A DNA stretch of 53,541 nucleotides from Ectocarpus siliculosus (Eukaryota > Sar > Phaeophyceae > Ectocarpales > Ectocarpaceae), in assembly GCA_000310025.1 (NCBI GenBank), contig FN649745.1, positions 416,138 to 469,678 on the forward strand. Direction: 5' to 3'. The notes under the pieces are model-generated. The model had not been told where the DNA came from and searched no databases. It saw nothing but the letters and a program-made list of their open reading frames with translations. Position 1 is the stretch's first letter. The number at the start of each line of letters is the position of its first letter. Made by a program: the position numbers and the translations under genes. Positions 22,858 to 36,551 of this stretch are shown piece after piece.

Positions 22858-25800
22858 CTAGTATGCCCTTACCGGTTCGGCAGCTGCATTGTTGTTGACG
22901 ACAGGAACATCTTCTGTTCGCTGTGAGATACCCGCCCCCGTCGCTGCGGCCCCGTTGTCGTTGTCCTCGCCATCACTGTCGGGAATGTCGAGATCCAGGC
23001 TGCTGTTGACGGCGCTTTCCGGCTGTGCTTCCTCTAGCGCACCTCCATCACCGGCCTCCTCCACGTCCTCCTCGACTCTGTCCTCTTCTGCCCCGTTTTC
23101 CTCTCTCTCTTCTCTCGTTCCCGCCACGTGGTCGTAATCCGAGGTGTCAAACGGTTCCTGTGCGGCAGGCGCCCAGAGGAACCGCTGGCTCGGCACATCA
23201 CCCCTACCCCCGCGATCTCCCGCTGCCGCCGCCGCCGCTGCTGCTGCTTCCACCCCAGCCCTCGATCGCACTTGAGACGAACCACCACCGACGGTGCGTC
23301 TTCTCGCTCCGTCGCTTGCTCCGCCGTGATTCGACGGCGACGAAGCTGATGCCAGGGACGAGGAAGAGGGTTCTTGCTGTTGCCGCGGTTGCGTTGGCGC
23401 CAGCGCCCAGCTCGGCTCGTCCGCTGCTGACGGCCCTGCCCCTTCACCGTTCTGGCTGTCCGCAAGACCGCGGTCAGAGCCATCACCGTGGCCCAGTGCG
23501 TGGTCGACCGGCAAGGAGGGGCTAAGTGGTACTGCTGCCGCTGCTCCCGCTTCCCCGCGCGCACCCAACCCGGCCTCCGCCGCGATCCCACGCACGATTG
23601 TTGGCGAAACTGCTGCTGCTGCTGCTGTGTGACGCTGCCGAACATCGCCAACCCTGCTTTCATCTAGGTCAGGAGGGAGTTGCACGCGGCCACCAAGGTC
23701 GGTCGTGGCACTAGCGGCCGAAGAAACGGCAGGCGTCGTGTTCTCCTCGGCTGCGTTTCGCTCCTGGGTGGCTGTGTCGAAGATCGAAGGCCCTCGCGGG
23801 GCGGCACCAGCAGATCTGCTAACCGAGGGCGCCGTAAATGGGTCGGCTGACACGATGCTGTTGTCTTCGCCGCTGCCTACGACGCCCGGTGCTTCATCGT
23901 CGGTGCTCTGATCATCCTGTGAGTTCAAGTATATGACGGGTAGTGAGATTGTGCGCATGGGGTACGTTGAGCACAAGCATCAATCATTTCAGCACAGACT
24001 TGGAGGGTGCTCCTTCGACGTAGGCTTGTCAGTGCAAAGTTTCTTTTGCTCTCCAACATGGCCCAAAGCACCACCTCACTCCTACGCCAACAAGCACCCA
24101 GAACCCGAGCAGGGGGTGCACATTCGAAAACACCAACACCCAACACGAAGGTGATGCGCCTCCTCTTGTTCCTCCCCCCCACCCGTATTCTTTGCCGTTG
24201 ACGTTATTGATGATTCTCCCAGTCCGGGAAAAAATACCAACAAGTACCGTTCGAGCACGAGGATATTTCCCTTGGAGTTCCCCCCCTCCAGCCACATCCG
24301 CCTAACCTTCCGCCCACTGGCTCACCATCATGTCAACTTCAGCGATGCTCTCCTGAGACCCTGGAGGAAGCTCTTCCTCCCTATCCGCGGCCACCATCTC
24401 ATCATGCCGCATCACCACGCCACCGAGCTCGGCGTTCTGGTTTCGCCCTCCCGCACCGCCGCCTTCCGAGGCATCCTGGAAAACCCATCAAATCACGCCC
24501 TCAAAATCATCTTACCGGAGCAACGTACGCGAGAGACACATGTCCCACATGAAATTCCACGGTCTCTTCTGTGAGATCGACTGCCATGAAACAATACGTA
24601 GTGTGAGCCGGGAAACAACTACAAAAAATAATTGAAAGCGGGGATTAACAAACACGTCAGCCGCTCACGTCTTTAAACTCCTCTTCTTCATCCTCCTCTT
24701 CCTCGCTGGCCGCACCGCGCTGCTGGGCGTCCTCTTCTGCCGCAGCGGTGCTACCGGCGGCGGCTGATGAGCGCAACCGCGAGAGGAAATAAAACACAGT
24801 AAGGTGTACACGGAAATCGTGCCGCAGAACGACGACGCATTAGAGAACAGGCCACGCCATTCTCGCCCAGATACTGCTGTCACATCAGAACAACGAGACG
24901 CCCCTCCTTTCTCGCGGGGCGCGTGCATGAGGATTCCAATATGCACGCAGGGAGCACTACGAGCACACCAGCATCATCACGGACACACGAAATAACCGTC
25001 AGCGCTATAGCGACGTGTATTGGGTCCTCTGTGTGCCAGTCGGTCTCTGTCTCTGTCTGTCTGTCTGTCTGTCGCTCTCTCCTCCTCGCGGGTGGCTGGT
25101 GTGCGTGGGGGTATTTTGATGGGCACATGGGGCACGCGCCGTGCGTGTATCCAGACCGGCGCGCCCCGACGTTTGGTTCGATTCCGGTTCGCCTGAAGCC
25201 AGATTTGATTGTGCCATTTCGTCCTGGTTTCAATCTCTCGCTGGTCAGGAAGAAAGGGTGGGTGGGAAATCTCCATCTTTTTACCCTTGTGACTGAGCGC
25301 TCATTGTCTTTTCCGGGTTAAATATCGATATTTTACTGCTGTACTTTTAGGAATGTACTTTTTCTTCGAGATGCGCCCAACCTTGGTCCCGACTGAGGAG
25401 GTGATGGGTTCTCAAAGAGGGCACGTACCGTAGCTGTTGACGATATTCACGACGTTCGTCTGCGGTTCCATCACCAGCCCATCCTGTTGTCACGGGACAG
25501 CGCACCAATTTGGGAAAACCGCGGGTACTTGAAGTGCATCGAGGGAGTACAAACGGGCTGGGACGAGAGGGGTCCCCGGAAGGTAGTGGAGGCGATGAAG
25601 GCGGGGATAATTGGGCATTGGCAGGGAAATGCATACACGCTAGCGCGTGTGGCGCAGCAACCCGAAAGTAGCAAGGATACAGTGTGAAGCGTATCGAACG
25701 AATGAAGCCACGACGTGTACCAAAATACACGATGATTCCGACAAGTATTATATCTCTGCTTCTTTAACAGGTAAGGAAACTGTCACAGGGTTGCTCCTCC

Positions 25801-28800
25801 GGCAACAAGCCAACAGTAAGGGTGGTAACGTGTACGTGTGCATGGTTGATTCTAAAACCTGCAGCGACTTGTGCGTTACAATCTGTTCAAACCTGCCGTT
25901 CAGACACACCTTCGAGTCAGGTACAAGCGGCGGCAGACCATTGCCGTACTTCTGTCTTAACTCGAGGAGCATCGACTCTCCCGAGAACTTCATGAGGTTG
26001 CTGATACCCCACAGCTCCCCCTGCTCTTCACGAACTCCCTTCGAAACACGAGCACACGCGCAAACAAAGCATGGTACGACGGGGAGGGAGACGAAGAAAA
26101 AGACGAAGCGAACTGTCTCAGCCATGTCACTATAGGCTTCGCATCCCGCTCCACTCCGGCTTAGGATGATGGTTGAGTACATACATGCACATGAGACATC
26201 TCCCTTGATCACTGCAGACGTTGCTTCTTGGACGACATTATTACCCTTTGTCGTCGGTCAGCCTCTTTCGCACTAGGCAAGACTAAGATTTTCGGAAAGG
26301 GGCTACTAGCACCGCTATCGGGTAGAAGTGGGCGTCAAAGACACGCACCGGCTGCCCGCTGACACAAGCGCCAAGTGCGCACGGGAGCACGTACAGCAGT
26401 AACCCATCCGACGTGAGGCAATACCGTTACCTGGACCCCCTCGAACTGTCGCAACCCTCCCTCCGCCTTCTCGCCCATTGTCGCAGCGCTGGTCTGCGGG
26501 AAGTCGGTAACGTGTTGCCATCCCGCAAGGCAAGCAATGGCGGTGTCACTTGTGGTGGCCACAAACGAGGACGTGTGATTACGACTTCGTCGATTTCGCC
26601 TTCAGAGCTCGCTGGAAGAAGCAGCGAGCGATCAAAGACATGCTCAATGCAAAACGGGCGATAAAATGAAATGCACAGTCTTGACGGGAGCGGGGGGAGG
26701 GAATGAGCTACATAGCGAGGGCAGCCGGAGGCCAGATTCTTGTACAAGACCGCTTGCTTACATCCCTACGACGGATGCCGCGAAACCTTCAACGTTAGGT
26801 TTGCGATCGTACCGCACTAGCCACAAGGACGCAAAGTATCTCGTCTCGTTGAGGCCAAAACCGCTTGTCACCAAGCGAGGGCACGTTGAAGAATCTACAG
26901 GGATCAAACATCCCGTCAAACGTTTTAAATGGTCTACCAGGCTACCGATTAGGCCTTTTTCACCTCTTTACTGTTTTGCTGCGTTCCGCAAGCGGGAAAA
27001 TGGACGGCAAGATAACTCTATCACCTGAAGCTTGTATATCTGGCGCATGTAGGTCAGCTCTTCGATCGTCCCCGTGCTCACCAGCCGAAACACCTGCCAT
27101 ACACGATAAGGGGTACGGGCAGCATTCTCACTCACAGGAAAATACTGGACAACCAGTTTGCGAAGTCCGCAGAAAACAAAGAAGGAAGGGTGGTGCAATT
27201 GCCAGCGTCTGAAAAAAAACAGTGACCAGGTACGGCAATCAACGGTTGGACACTACAACCGGGTCTTGAAACAGATAAACCAGTTGAAGACACGAGGCCA
27301 ATCATTCCCAATCTCCACAGGATATCAAACAGTAGTTAACCCTAGCACGATGTTACATATTTACCAACACAAACAACATGCTCAAACCTACGATTCCCAT
27401 CCCCTCGAGTGGGTCTTGACCCATCAACACTCCCGAGGCGATTTTCTTCCATCCGAACCGGTGCAGCCACCTAGACCAAGTCACACCCCAACAGAAAATC
27501 CCCCTGTTCATCCTCACCTCCACCTCTTTCAGCTGTCCGATCCGGTACGCCCTGTCTTCCGCCTGCGCGTCCTGCGCAGGGTTCTACGGAGGGAGAGGGT
27601 GCGGGAGAGTACTCATTGTAGTGCTTGACACGCTGTGTGAACCATGATCTCAAAATTCTAAACGGGCCAACAGCACATCCGCGGGGCGCCACTCGTTTTC
27701 TCACCCAGTTAACATCGTACAAAATGACCTTGCTAGCAGCCTGCAGGTTGAGCCCGGTTCCGCCAGCCGTGGTGCTGATGAGGAACACGTTGTTCTGGAT
27801 CGCGTTCTGCTTCGTGAACCGGTCGATCATCTTCTGCCGCTGGTCCTTCGCCGTGTTGCCGTCCAGCTTGAGGAACGTGTACCCCTGGCTAGAGCAGAGC
27901 GCCTGCATCGTTTCGGGCGGCGGCCGGGGAGTAGTCGCGGCGGCAAAACCAAAGGAACGGAGTACTCAAAAAAGACAGTAGGGTAAGCGGATAACTAAAC
28001 ACTTCGGAGCATTCCAACGCGGCGGCGGCACAGCAAACAGCGGTCGCAGACGAGGGAAGTGAGCGGTCGGAGGTGGCAACATGACTATGCGACAGCTATC
28101 GTTGTTACGCTTCAGTACCCAGTGTACAATGTCTCACGCGTTGTCGGAGCTGTAAGACTTCGCCACCCTCGGAGTACAAAGCCCATGACAGGGCCTCAAA
28201 GGAAGGTGGGGGACATCAAATATGGTCGAGGCAGCTCTAATGAAAGCGGCGCGTGACTTTCGAGATACCCCGCCGAGGCCCCTACATCGTCACGGCGTTG
28301 GCTGCGTACTATTTAGTTCGCCCTCGTTCCTCCCTTCCTTCTCTGAATGTTTTCTTGTAAGATGGGAGGTTCATGGCTACGTGCGATACTAACTTCAATG
28401 TCCTAGAAGGGAAGGCAGGTAGTGACGGTACCGTGAGCGCCCTGTCGGGATTCTTGTATTGGGAAGGGGAGGATACACACGGAGGGGGAATTATGCCGAT
28501 ACCAGCAACAAGTAAAGTAAAATAACCTGCGGACACAAACAGCAGCTACGTGCAGCAACTTTACTTCCCGACTGAAGCAGCTCATCACGTACCTGGAGGA
28601 TGTCGAGCATCGCCGTGCTGTAGCTGAACAGGAGAACCTTGTGCTTGTTCTTGAAGCGTTCCAGCAGAACCTGTGCGATAGAATCAAGGCGGATAAGTGG
28701 CTGGGAGGCGAGACTTGAACCAACGAGTTAGCAGCAGGACCGACCATAACAACAGCGGTTCGGTACCAGAGTGGATTCACGACAAGACATCAAACAACAA

Positions 28801-31800
28801 CCTCCCAACCCCGCCACCACGCAAGTTCAAATGCTGCCGCACACGCACGTACCTTGAGTGTCCTCATCTTGCCGCAAGTGTCGTCTCGACAGAGCTGCAG
28901 GAAGTTCTCCGGCCGCGCCAGCCTCCTGTCCCATTCGCCTCCTCCGCCCCTGCCGCCGCCCCCTCTTCCTGCCCCGATGGAACTCCCTGAAACCGCACCC
29001 CCGCCGTGCTGTCCGGGGAGGTCGGCCATGATGACCCTGGCCTCCTCGCTGAAAGCCACGTTGGCGAAGGCGATGTCATCGAGCATCTTGTGCGCGTTCT
29101 CTCCGTACTTGTACGGAGGCTTCACCTGCAGACGTGTCCATGTCATGTTGAAATTTCTCATTTACAGCAGGAAGACGAGCTGTTGACAAACGAGAGTAAA
29201 TTCACCGTTTGGAGGTGCGCGCAAGTGTACTACCACTCCCCGTACGCGTGTGGCAGTTAAAACCAATACACAACCGTTTGGGAACATGTTTTATCTCTCC
29301 ATGCGCTCGTTGTGACCGCTTAATCGACCTATCGACATGCTAATTGATCAAAACAAATGCAAGGCACGATGTCGGATGGTACGATCAATGTATCTACGAA
29401 GCTTCTCCTGTCCTGAAACAAAGAAACATCTAGAAGGCAAAGCCAAAATTTTAAGAAAATCAAACTCTCAACAGCAGTTGGCTGCTGTCTTGTCTAGATA
29501 ATGTACACCGTGGCAGAATACTACCAGCGTCACAACTCCTACCCGACGCAAGGTGCCAACCGCAAGCACCACAGCCAACGTGGTAACCGTATTCAGCGCT
29601 ACAAAGAAATATGGTGGGTCTTTCCGTGTCTTGTGACACTGCTCTGATGCAGCAGAGGCAGCAAATCTATCCAACTGACGGGGTGTTGCTGAGGAAGGGG
29701 ATGCTTCAAGCCCCGCCGTCATTACGACATCTGGTGTCACACTGCCGTACTTCTGTTGAATGTCATGCTTGTAGAGCACTGCTGATCGTATCAAAAACAA
29801 TCCTTGAGGCCGAGCCTACCTGCAGCAAGGAAGGGTGGTTGGCAAGCTTCTGCAGCTTCGAAATGGCCGAAAACGAGCAGCAGTACGGGCACCCTGGTCC
29901 CTGCAAAAAGAGAAAATGAGACATGGTTGCGCACCGGGGGGGTGGGTTGATGGAGACAGAAGACGACCATGCAGTAAGAGCAAAACAGCAGCTCAGTGAC
30001 CACGGCCGTCAGAGCAACACCACCCTCAGCGTAACTCACCACCGACCTCGGTACCAAAACCAAGACAAGAAGGCCTCCATACCTTCTTGCAGACCTCTAG
30101 GTCGGGGTGGAACCTGCGCCAGATGACCGCACGGGGGTCCACCAGGTCTTCGGACGTGTCGTCCTGAGGCCACATTCCGCAGCAGCTTCCGCTCCTCGCG
30201 TCCGGCCGCCCACATGGGCACGGGTCGCTGGCACTGTGTATCATCAAACGAACGCAGAGTTGATACATCGTACCGTGCTTGGGCCTTTCACAGCAGACAT
30301 CGATGCCGATAACAACAGTGAGTACCACGAGGAATGGATGAATGGATGAAAGTGTGTGTACTTCTTAACGTTTTTGTAGCAAGGCATGCGTGCATTGTAA
30401 GTTTCTCCAAGCTGGAAGGTATTGCCACCGGCCACCTACTTCCGTCGGGTGCGTCCAAGCACAAGCCCTAGCGCAGCGACAGCTTTCACACAGAGAACAA
30501 GCGAAGCACACTGCCACGCACGCCGTGCCTCTCTGTCTGTTGTGTGTTGCTGAAGGCGCGTTGTCTCGTTCCTCATTGCGCCGCGTGCTGACCACAGTAC
30601 TTTTGCCAGGAAGAATAAAACGTATAATTTACTTTTAAACAAAACCGAACAACAGAAGGCTTGTTGTCTGAGTCGAGTTCACCGATCACATCGCAGAATA
30701 GGCTACAGCCACGCACAGTCGCATACGCCTCACCACAACAGTTACTAGCGTGGAGACTGCTGTGACGGAGGATCCCTCCCCCTTATCGGGGGTTTGTTCA
30801 GCACAGAAATATGGCATAGGGCCGGGAAAACCACCAGATTTTTTGTTGCTGTGCAAGAAGGCGAGGGGTTGAGAATGAGGAATGGGGTGGCCGACAGGAG
30901 GACTCAGTAGCACAAGCTATGTACACGCACATCAACGACTCACTTGGCGAGAAGCTTGAACTCCGGCAGAGAGAGGACCGTCCTGTAGACGAGCTTCTGA
31001 ACGTGCGTGAGGTTGCAAAACACCTGATACAAACATGACCAACGGCACAAAAACGCCAAGACGGGGTTCAGAGCAGCATGCGTCGCAGTGTAGCAGCACC
31101 ACCCACGTCCCAGCAACACTAGGACCAAGAAACCAGCGACATCAGCACCAGCGGAGCCGTGATTCTTACGAAAGAATCTTCGCGCTGGTCAAGACGGTAA
31201 AGACAGCTCCTTCTACGGCATGTGCATGGATCAAACCACAGAACAGCGCTGAACGAGCGTGAGTTTGCTCAACGCCTAACACCAGGTTCTGCTTGTACCG
31301 ACCATACGGAGGCGATGTGAAGGCGGACACTCAGAAGGAGGATGTAGGGGAACAGAAGCGTCACGTGTCAATCATTCGTCAGAGGGGAGGGGGTGCTTGC
31401 TCGAGCAAATAGAGCATATTCCCGAGCCAGGCGGCCTCGGCGTGCGCACCGGTGCTTCGCACACCTTGTGCAAGCCTCCACAACCTCGTTTCAAGCCACA
31501 ACAGAATCCCAACAAGGCCGAGAAGAGTGGTGGCGAAACACAAACATCACCCATGCCACTCACACACGCGAAAAACTCTACGGCAGCGGCACCATCTCTG
31601 ATACAAGAGACATGACACATGGACTTGATACACCAAAACATCACGAACAGCTCACCACGGTTCCGATCTTCCCCTTTAGCAAGTCCCCCAGGATGTCCTG
31701 CGAGAAGCGGGCGGCGAAACGAAGCCCCGTCGTATCAAGCAAGTGCCAGCGATGGCACAACGACAACATAAACGGCAAGGTGAAACGACGGAAATGAAAA

Positions 31801-34800
31801 GATCAAACCCCGTTTTCGGCCAACAACACTCGTTAAAAAGCCGAACCAACGCCGCACCTGGCAAACAAGAAGACTGCAGAGTGCGTGTAGGGGCGCCGCA
31901 AACAGGAAAAACACGAGGGGCACACTTGGGAGGTGGGCATGCTGCCCTCCCCCAACTCCTATCGACACGCCTTACAGCCTTACGCTCAATAATTCGCCGC
32001 CACCAAACGCACAAAATACACATGCCATCCCTCGCCGCAGCTAGCTGCAAGGTGGTGGAAGAAGTGCACCACGGACACTGTGCTCAAATGGACGCCGGGC
32101 GGAGAAACAAAACAAACATGTTCGCTGTTTGACTTTGGGAGAGGGAAAGATTGCTGCGATGCGACGATACCTTGACCCGGCGAAGGACGACCTTGTCGCG
32201 GGTAACACCCATCTCGTCGATGCGCTCCCTTCCCAGCAGCACGTCCGCCCTACTGGCCCCGCGCTTCCTGCCCCGTAGGATCGGTTCTGTAAAGTGCCGC
32301 TGTGTGGGGATAACACCCACGCGAATTTCGAAGAGACATGGGGGGGAGGAGAAGCGCAGGTTGCGGTGTACACATGGCGACATAGCGGCGGTCTCCGGGT
32401 CATGGACGTGGGAAGGGAAGGCGGAGGAGGCATGAACTGCGTTCCCACACCACCTAGGATTGCTGGGCGAAATTGGTAGAATCCGTGGTTTCGCGAAATA
32501 ACAGCAGTACCGACAGCTACAGCACTAACGACACCAAAACGACAGCATGGTAGTGCCAATAATATAGTTCGAAACGGGAGCTTCGTTTACTCGCCGCCAA
32601 CCACACACAAAAGGTATCCCCCCTGCTTGTTTGCAGCGCGAAATCCCTACCGTACTACCCACCTTAAAGTCGTCCTGGCGCCCGACACAGCCGGGTTGGA
32701 CCGTGTTCAGGAGGGACCAGTACTCGTCCAAGTTGTTCTGGACCAAGGTGCCTGTCAAGCCGATGAAGACCTCCGCGTTGACCAGTTTCTGCACCGCACG
32801 ATTCCTGTTGTGCGGTCGATGCATCTCGGGCTGTCGGCTGATTGGCCGCTTTACGGCTGACGATGGGTCGTGATCAACAGTGCTGTTTCGCTCGAATACG
32901 CTAAAACAATCCGTGTGCCCTGCATTGAATCTGAGGCACTTTACAGCTTGAACCGAAACCTCTAAGGGTTGCGTGATTTCCTTCTTCCCTACCCCTTGTT
33001 CCACGGGATTTACTCCTCATTCATAATTTCGGAAACCTAGACGCGCCCCCCACCCCAACCTCTAGAATCGATCGTCATTGAAACCACACTAGCCTCTTTG
33101 CTTCGCCTCAAACTCGTTGGATGAATGACTCCAATACGGGGTGTACCATGCAGTTAAACAGTAAGGTCCTTCTAAGCATCCACTTGGTAGGATGCAGAAG
33201 GGAAGACGGTTACTGCAGTGGGTTTCAATGCGAGAAGCGCAGCAACAGCAACATCAGCAAGAAGAACCAAAAGGACCAACGGCAACACACAGTACACAGC
33301 AGTCAGCGCACTTGTTGGTGTAGGGATTCTTGTAGTGGTGGAACTCGTCGAAGACGGCAGTCAGCCAGTCGAACTCGGACAGAGTCTCGATGCTATTGGC
33401 AAACATGGTTTCGCCGACCACTACCACCTCCAGGAGGCCAGCCTTCAGACGGCTCTCCACTCTCTGAAAGACAATCAAGAAAGGAGGGGGAAGGATGTCG
33501 ACAAACGGCCCATTTTCAACCGCGATCAGCTATGAATTTTCATCATGGTATCATCGTCACGACTTCAAGATCAAGCTGCTTGAACATACACGAAACTGTT
33601 TGACATGCACGTGAACTTCCGGGTACACGTCTTCTCCCGAGCATAGCAAGAGCAGACCGCGCGCGGGGAACATTGCTCATTTCATCCTGATTTCGATGAT
33701 CGAATGTTTCTCGTTCTGCTGAACCACTACTTTCAACACATCGACCCTACATCATGTAGAATTGCATGTCCCCGACACAGCCCGACAAACTATGCGAATC
33801 ACGGCAAATGATTAGACATACGTATTTCTAGACAAAAATAATTCCAGTCATACACAAAAAAATAAAGGAAAACAAAACAAAGAGCGATGGGTATACGGCA
33901 GTGCGTTGACAGTCACTGACATTGTTCCCTCGAAGTACTACATTGTCAGGTCGTACTCTTAACACAACACCACACAAGTATTCCGCACACAACACAATAA
34001 CACACGGCAGAAATTTCTGTACTTGTAGAAAATGTCATCGTAGTCTTGGCGTGCATGATGGTATGAACCCCATGGTATGAACCCCAAAACACATTATTAT
34101 ACTACCCCCTTGCGAGACAGTACTACACAACCACCTCAAAAAATTCCGTGAAACAATGGGCGCGATCTTCCTGTCCCCGCCGTCAAAACCACCACAACAA
34201 CAGAAGGATTTTTCGCCGTGGTTGACGGTTCGTCCACAACCGCCGACTACGAAGAAAGGCAATTTGCGCAACGCCTCCTCCGTTGAAACTCGCCTGGAGG
34301 GACTCGGGTCCAGCGGTGCTGCCCCCCGAGGTAATGCAAGCCGTCTCGAAGTGTCCCCAGGTCTTGAGGTGACCCGTCCAATTCGGCAAGACAGACCTCG
34401 GGCAGACAATGAGGACGGGCTTCCCGGCGACGCTGACGTGCCCCTTGCAATCTTTGCGCCTCTTGATGTCCATCCGGTCTCGCCTCGTGCCTGTGTGGTT
34501 CGCGGGATACATGGTACGTATAGCCACCAAGACGACGCGGGAGACACAGACGTAGGGGCACGTTGCAGAGGTGATGTACACCACGGTATTGTAGCAGCAA
34601 CAAGACAAGAGACCAACGGCACGCCAACACAGGCCCCTAGGTCACCACGGTACCCGCCGCCACCACCACCACCACCAACACAGTCACGACAAAAACACAT
34701 CATCACTGAAAACGAAAAGGCGACAACAACAACTAACATGGAAAGCACCGAGCACCTGTTTTCTTGAGGAGTGCAAGGAGGAGAGCGATGGTCTGCACGG

Positions 34801-36551
34801 TCTTCCCAAGGCCCATGTCGTCAGCAAGAATGACCCCCTTCGGCCCGTCGGTGTGGCGAACCCTCCGGTACATGAACTCGACCTTCACCGAGCGAGAATT
34901 CGATCATGACGGGGGTAACCAAGAGTAACCAACATGGTATAGAAGCGACAAAGAGAGCGTTTGAGATAGAGTGTACGGTGGACAAACTACCAAGGCCTCG
35001 CACGAAGCAGATAGCTGGGATCAATAAAACCGTACGCGATTGTATGGTATGCGATATTTAGCGTACACTGGCGTGGCTTGACGCATCCAACGCTAACTCC
35101 GGATTTTGAAAAAGAAAGGTTGCCAACAGCGTTGCTGTCCACAGCAAGTTTTGTACAAGAAGTGAACACAGTCAACGGGCACCATCATCAACAACACCAA
35201 TTGCAGTGCTGCACACATCTCCACCCTCGGCAAAAAACGTTCCGCCAACGAAGAGCACTCAGGGAGCAGGATATATGCGTACCCCTTCTCTCTGGTAGCC
35301 CTGAAGGTACCGGTTCGCCGATGCGGGTACTTCTGCCCGTTCTCCGCCTGCCTCATTGGTTAGCACCAGCGGTCTCTTCCCAGGGTCCTCGAAGGGCGGG
35401 TTCCTTATCGTCGGCTTCAGACCCTCCCCTTCGTCGTCAAGATCGTCATCAGTCTCCCCCTCCTCCTCCCCCCCCCGTACCGTCACCACGTTTTGGCCAC
35501 CCTCTCGCTGCTGCCCGGCTGCGCAATTGAAGTCGTCGTCGTTGTCTAAGCCAAATCCCACTTGCATCTCATCGCCGCTGCTTTCACCGTGCGGCTTGCG
35601 TTTTCGGCTGCCGCTGCCGCCACCACCGCTACCACCGTCACCGCAACCACCGTCACCAAAGCTGTCGTCAGTATCAAAGCTGCTCCTACGCCTATTGCAG
35701 CCGCTGCTGCCACCCACGCCGGAACAAGCATCCCCCCCTAGCGAGGCGGCCCGCGGAGATGAAAAGCCGTGAGCGTCGCTGCTATTGCACGTCCCGCCGT
35801 CCGGACCGTGATTGGAACCCGGTGCTTTGGTGCGACGCCGGGGCTCCACTCCTCCAAGTGCAACTCCTTCGTTACTGCTGCTGTCGCTACTGAGGTTGGC
35901 TCGGCGAGGGGGTGAGGGTTTCCTCCGAATAGTCGCCGCTTTTTCTTCCTCTCTTCTCCTCTTCGTGGCGGTGCCTCGCGGGCTGCTACTGCTGCTGGCT
36001 CCTTTCCCCGTGCTCTCGTGCATGGTGCTACCGCCACCGCTCTCCTGTTGCCGACCACGACCGTTGATGTTGCTCTCGGGGCTGGTGTCCCTTTGCTGTT
36101 TCGACCGGGCAGCGGCAACAGCTGCGGATGTAGCTTTTGCAAAGAACTCATCGAACATCTCGTTGTCGCTGTCCGTTGCGCCATGAGCTGTAGTAGCGGG
36201 AGCCTTCACGGCAGGAGGCTTGGTCGGAGGCGGCCGCGGTCCGGCTGTTGATGCACCAGCAAATTGTGCATACTCCTCGTCGTCGGAGCTGGACAAAAAC
36301 TCACTCCAAACGTTAAAAGTTGACGAGACAGACTTTCCGGCCCGGCTTGTGCTGGTGCTTGAGAACGGGGTGGAGGCCTTGGCGGTTGGTTTGGACGCTC
36401 TCGGTGCGACGGCACTGTCGTGTTTCCTGCCCGACCCAGGATTACCCCGCCTTGAAAGGAAGTCTTGTTTCGCGCTTGACAAAGCGGCACGTGCTTCTTG
36501 AGCGTCTTTACTATCCTTGCTCAATCTCGGGGCGATGCTTTTGGAGTCCAT
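22858..36551 (-). CDS. SNF2-family DNA-dependent ATPase, ERCC6L2/CHR9-like
   Basis: Probable nuclear Swi2/Snf2 translocase in DNA repair or chromatin remodelling. Exons: 36551-35283, 34882-34756, 34490-34294, 33463-33312, 32804-32663, 32299-32171, 31697-31656, 31023-30944, 30233-30083, 29900-29820, 29125-28853, 28670-28593, 27902-27705, 27583-27518, 27093-27025, 26493-26431, 26038-25910, 25483-25429, 24763-24669, 24475-24326, 23916-22858. All phases agree and the sum is 4605 nt, 1534 residues. Residues 1-405 are a disordered Ser/Gly/acidic leader. Next come RYLQGYQREGVEFMYRR, Walker A DDMGLGKT (K450), VLIVCPRSVLPNW, Walker B DEFH (570-573) with KNP, and LTGTLVQNN. VFCNLTHVQKLVYRTVL, DPCPCG...CC (718-731), CGKMRTLK and LLFSYSTAMLDIL follow. 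The end of the helicase core is STTAGGTGLNLQAA, NPAQDAQAEDRAYRIGQ and EEQGELWGISNLMKF. From memory this order and wording match ERCC6L2 and plant CHR9. The last exon is an Ala/Ser/acid-rich tail. Intron 3 uses a GC donor. Confidence 0.88.
25045..25080 (+). repeat. GTCT tetranucleotide microsatellite
   Basis: CTGTCTCTGTCTGTCTGTCT-type repeat within intron 18 of the ERCC6L2-like gene. No function seen. Confidence 0.7.
33464..34293 (-). other. GC-AG intron 3 of the ERCC6L2-like gene
   Basis: Exon 3 ends ...CTCCAG and the intron starts GCGAGT. The acceptor is TTTCAG at 33464-33465, before AGAGTGGAG. Only this join keeps phase 0 and a continuous family-like protein (GPESLQ then RVESRLKAGLLEVV). 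No GT donor in the right phase was found downstream before the frame stops resembling the family. GC donors with an AG before them are a known minor intron class. Confidence 0.65.

Noticed and set aside
25150-25200. tRNA-like B box (GGTTCGATTCC)
   Set aside because: The flanking bases do not pair as a T stem, and no acceptor or anticodon stem could be drawn. It lies in an intron of the ERCC6L2-like gene.
28700-28775. tRNA-like stretch on the minus strand (GGTTCAAGTC)
   Set aside because: The T-stem and acceptor pairing fail; it is inside intron 11 of the ERCC6L2-like gene.
35356-35772. Pro/Ser-rich plus-strand open frame
   Set aside because: It is the antisense shadow of the disordered, Ser/Gly-rich first exon of the ERCC6L2-like gene.
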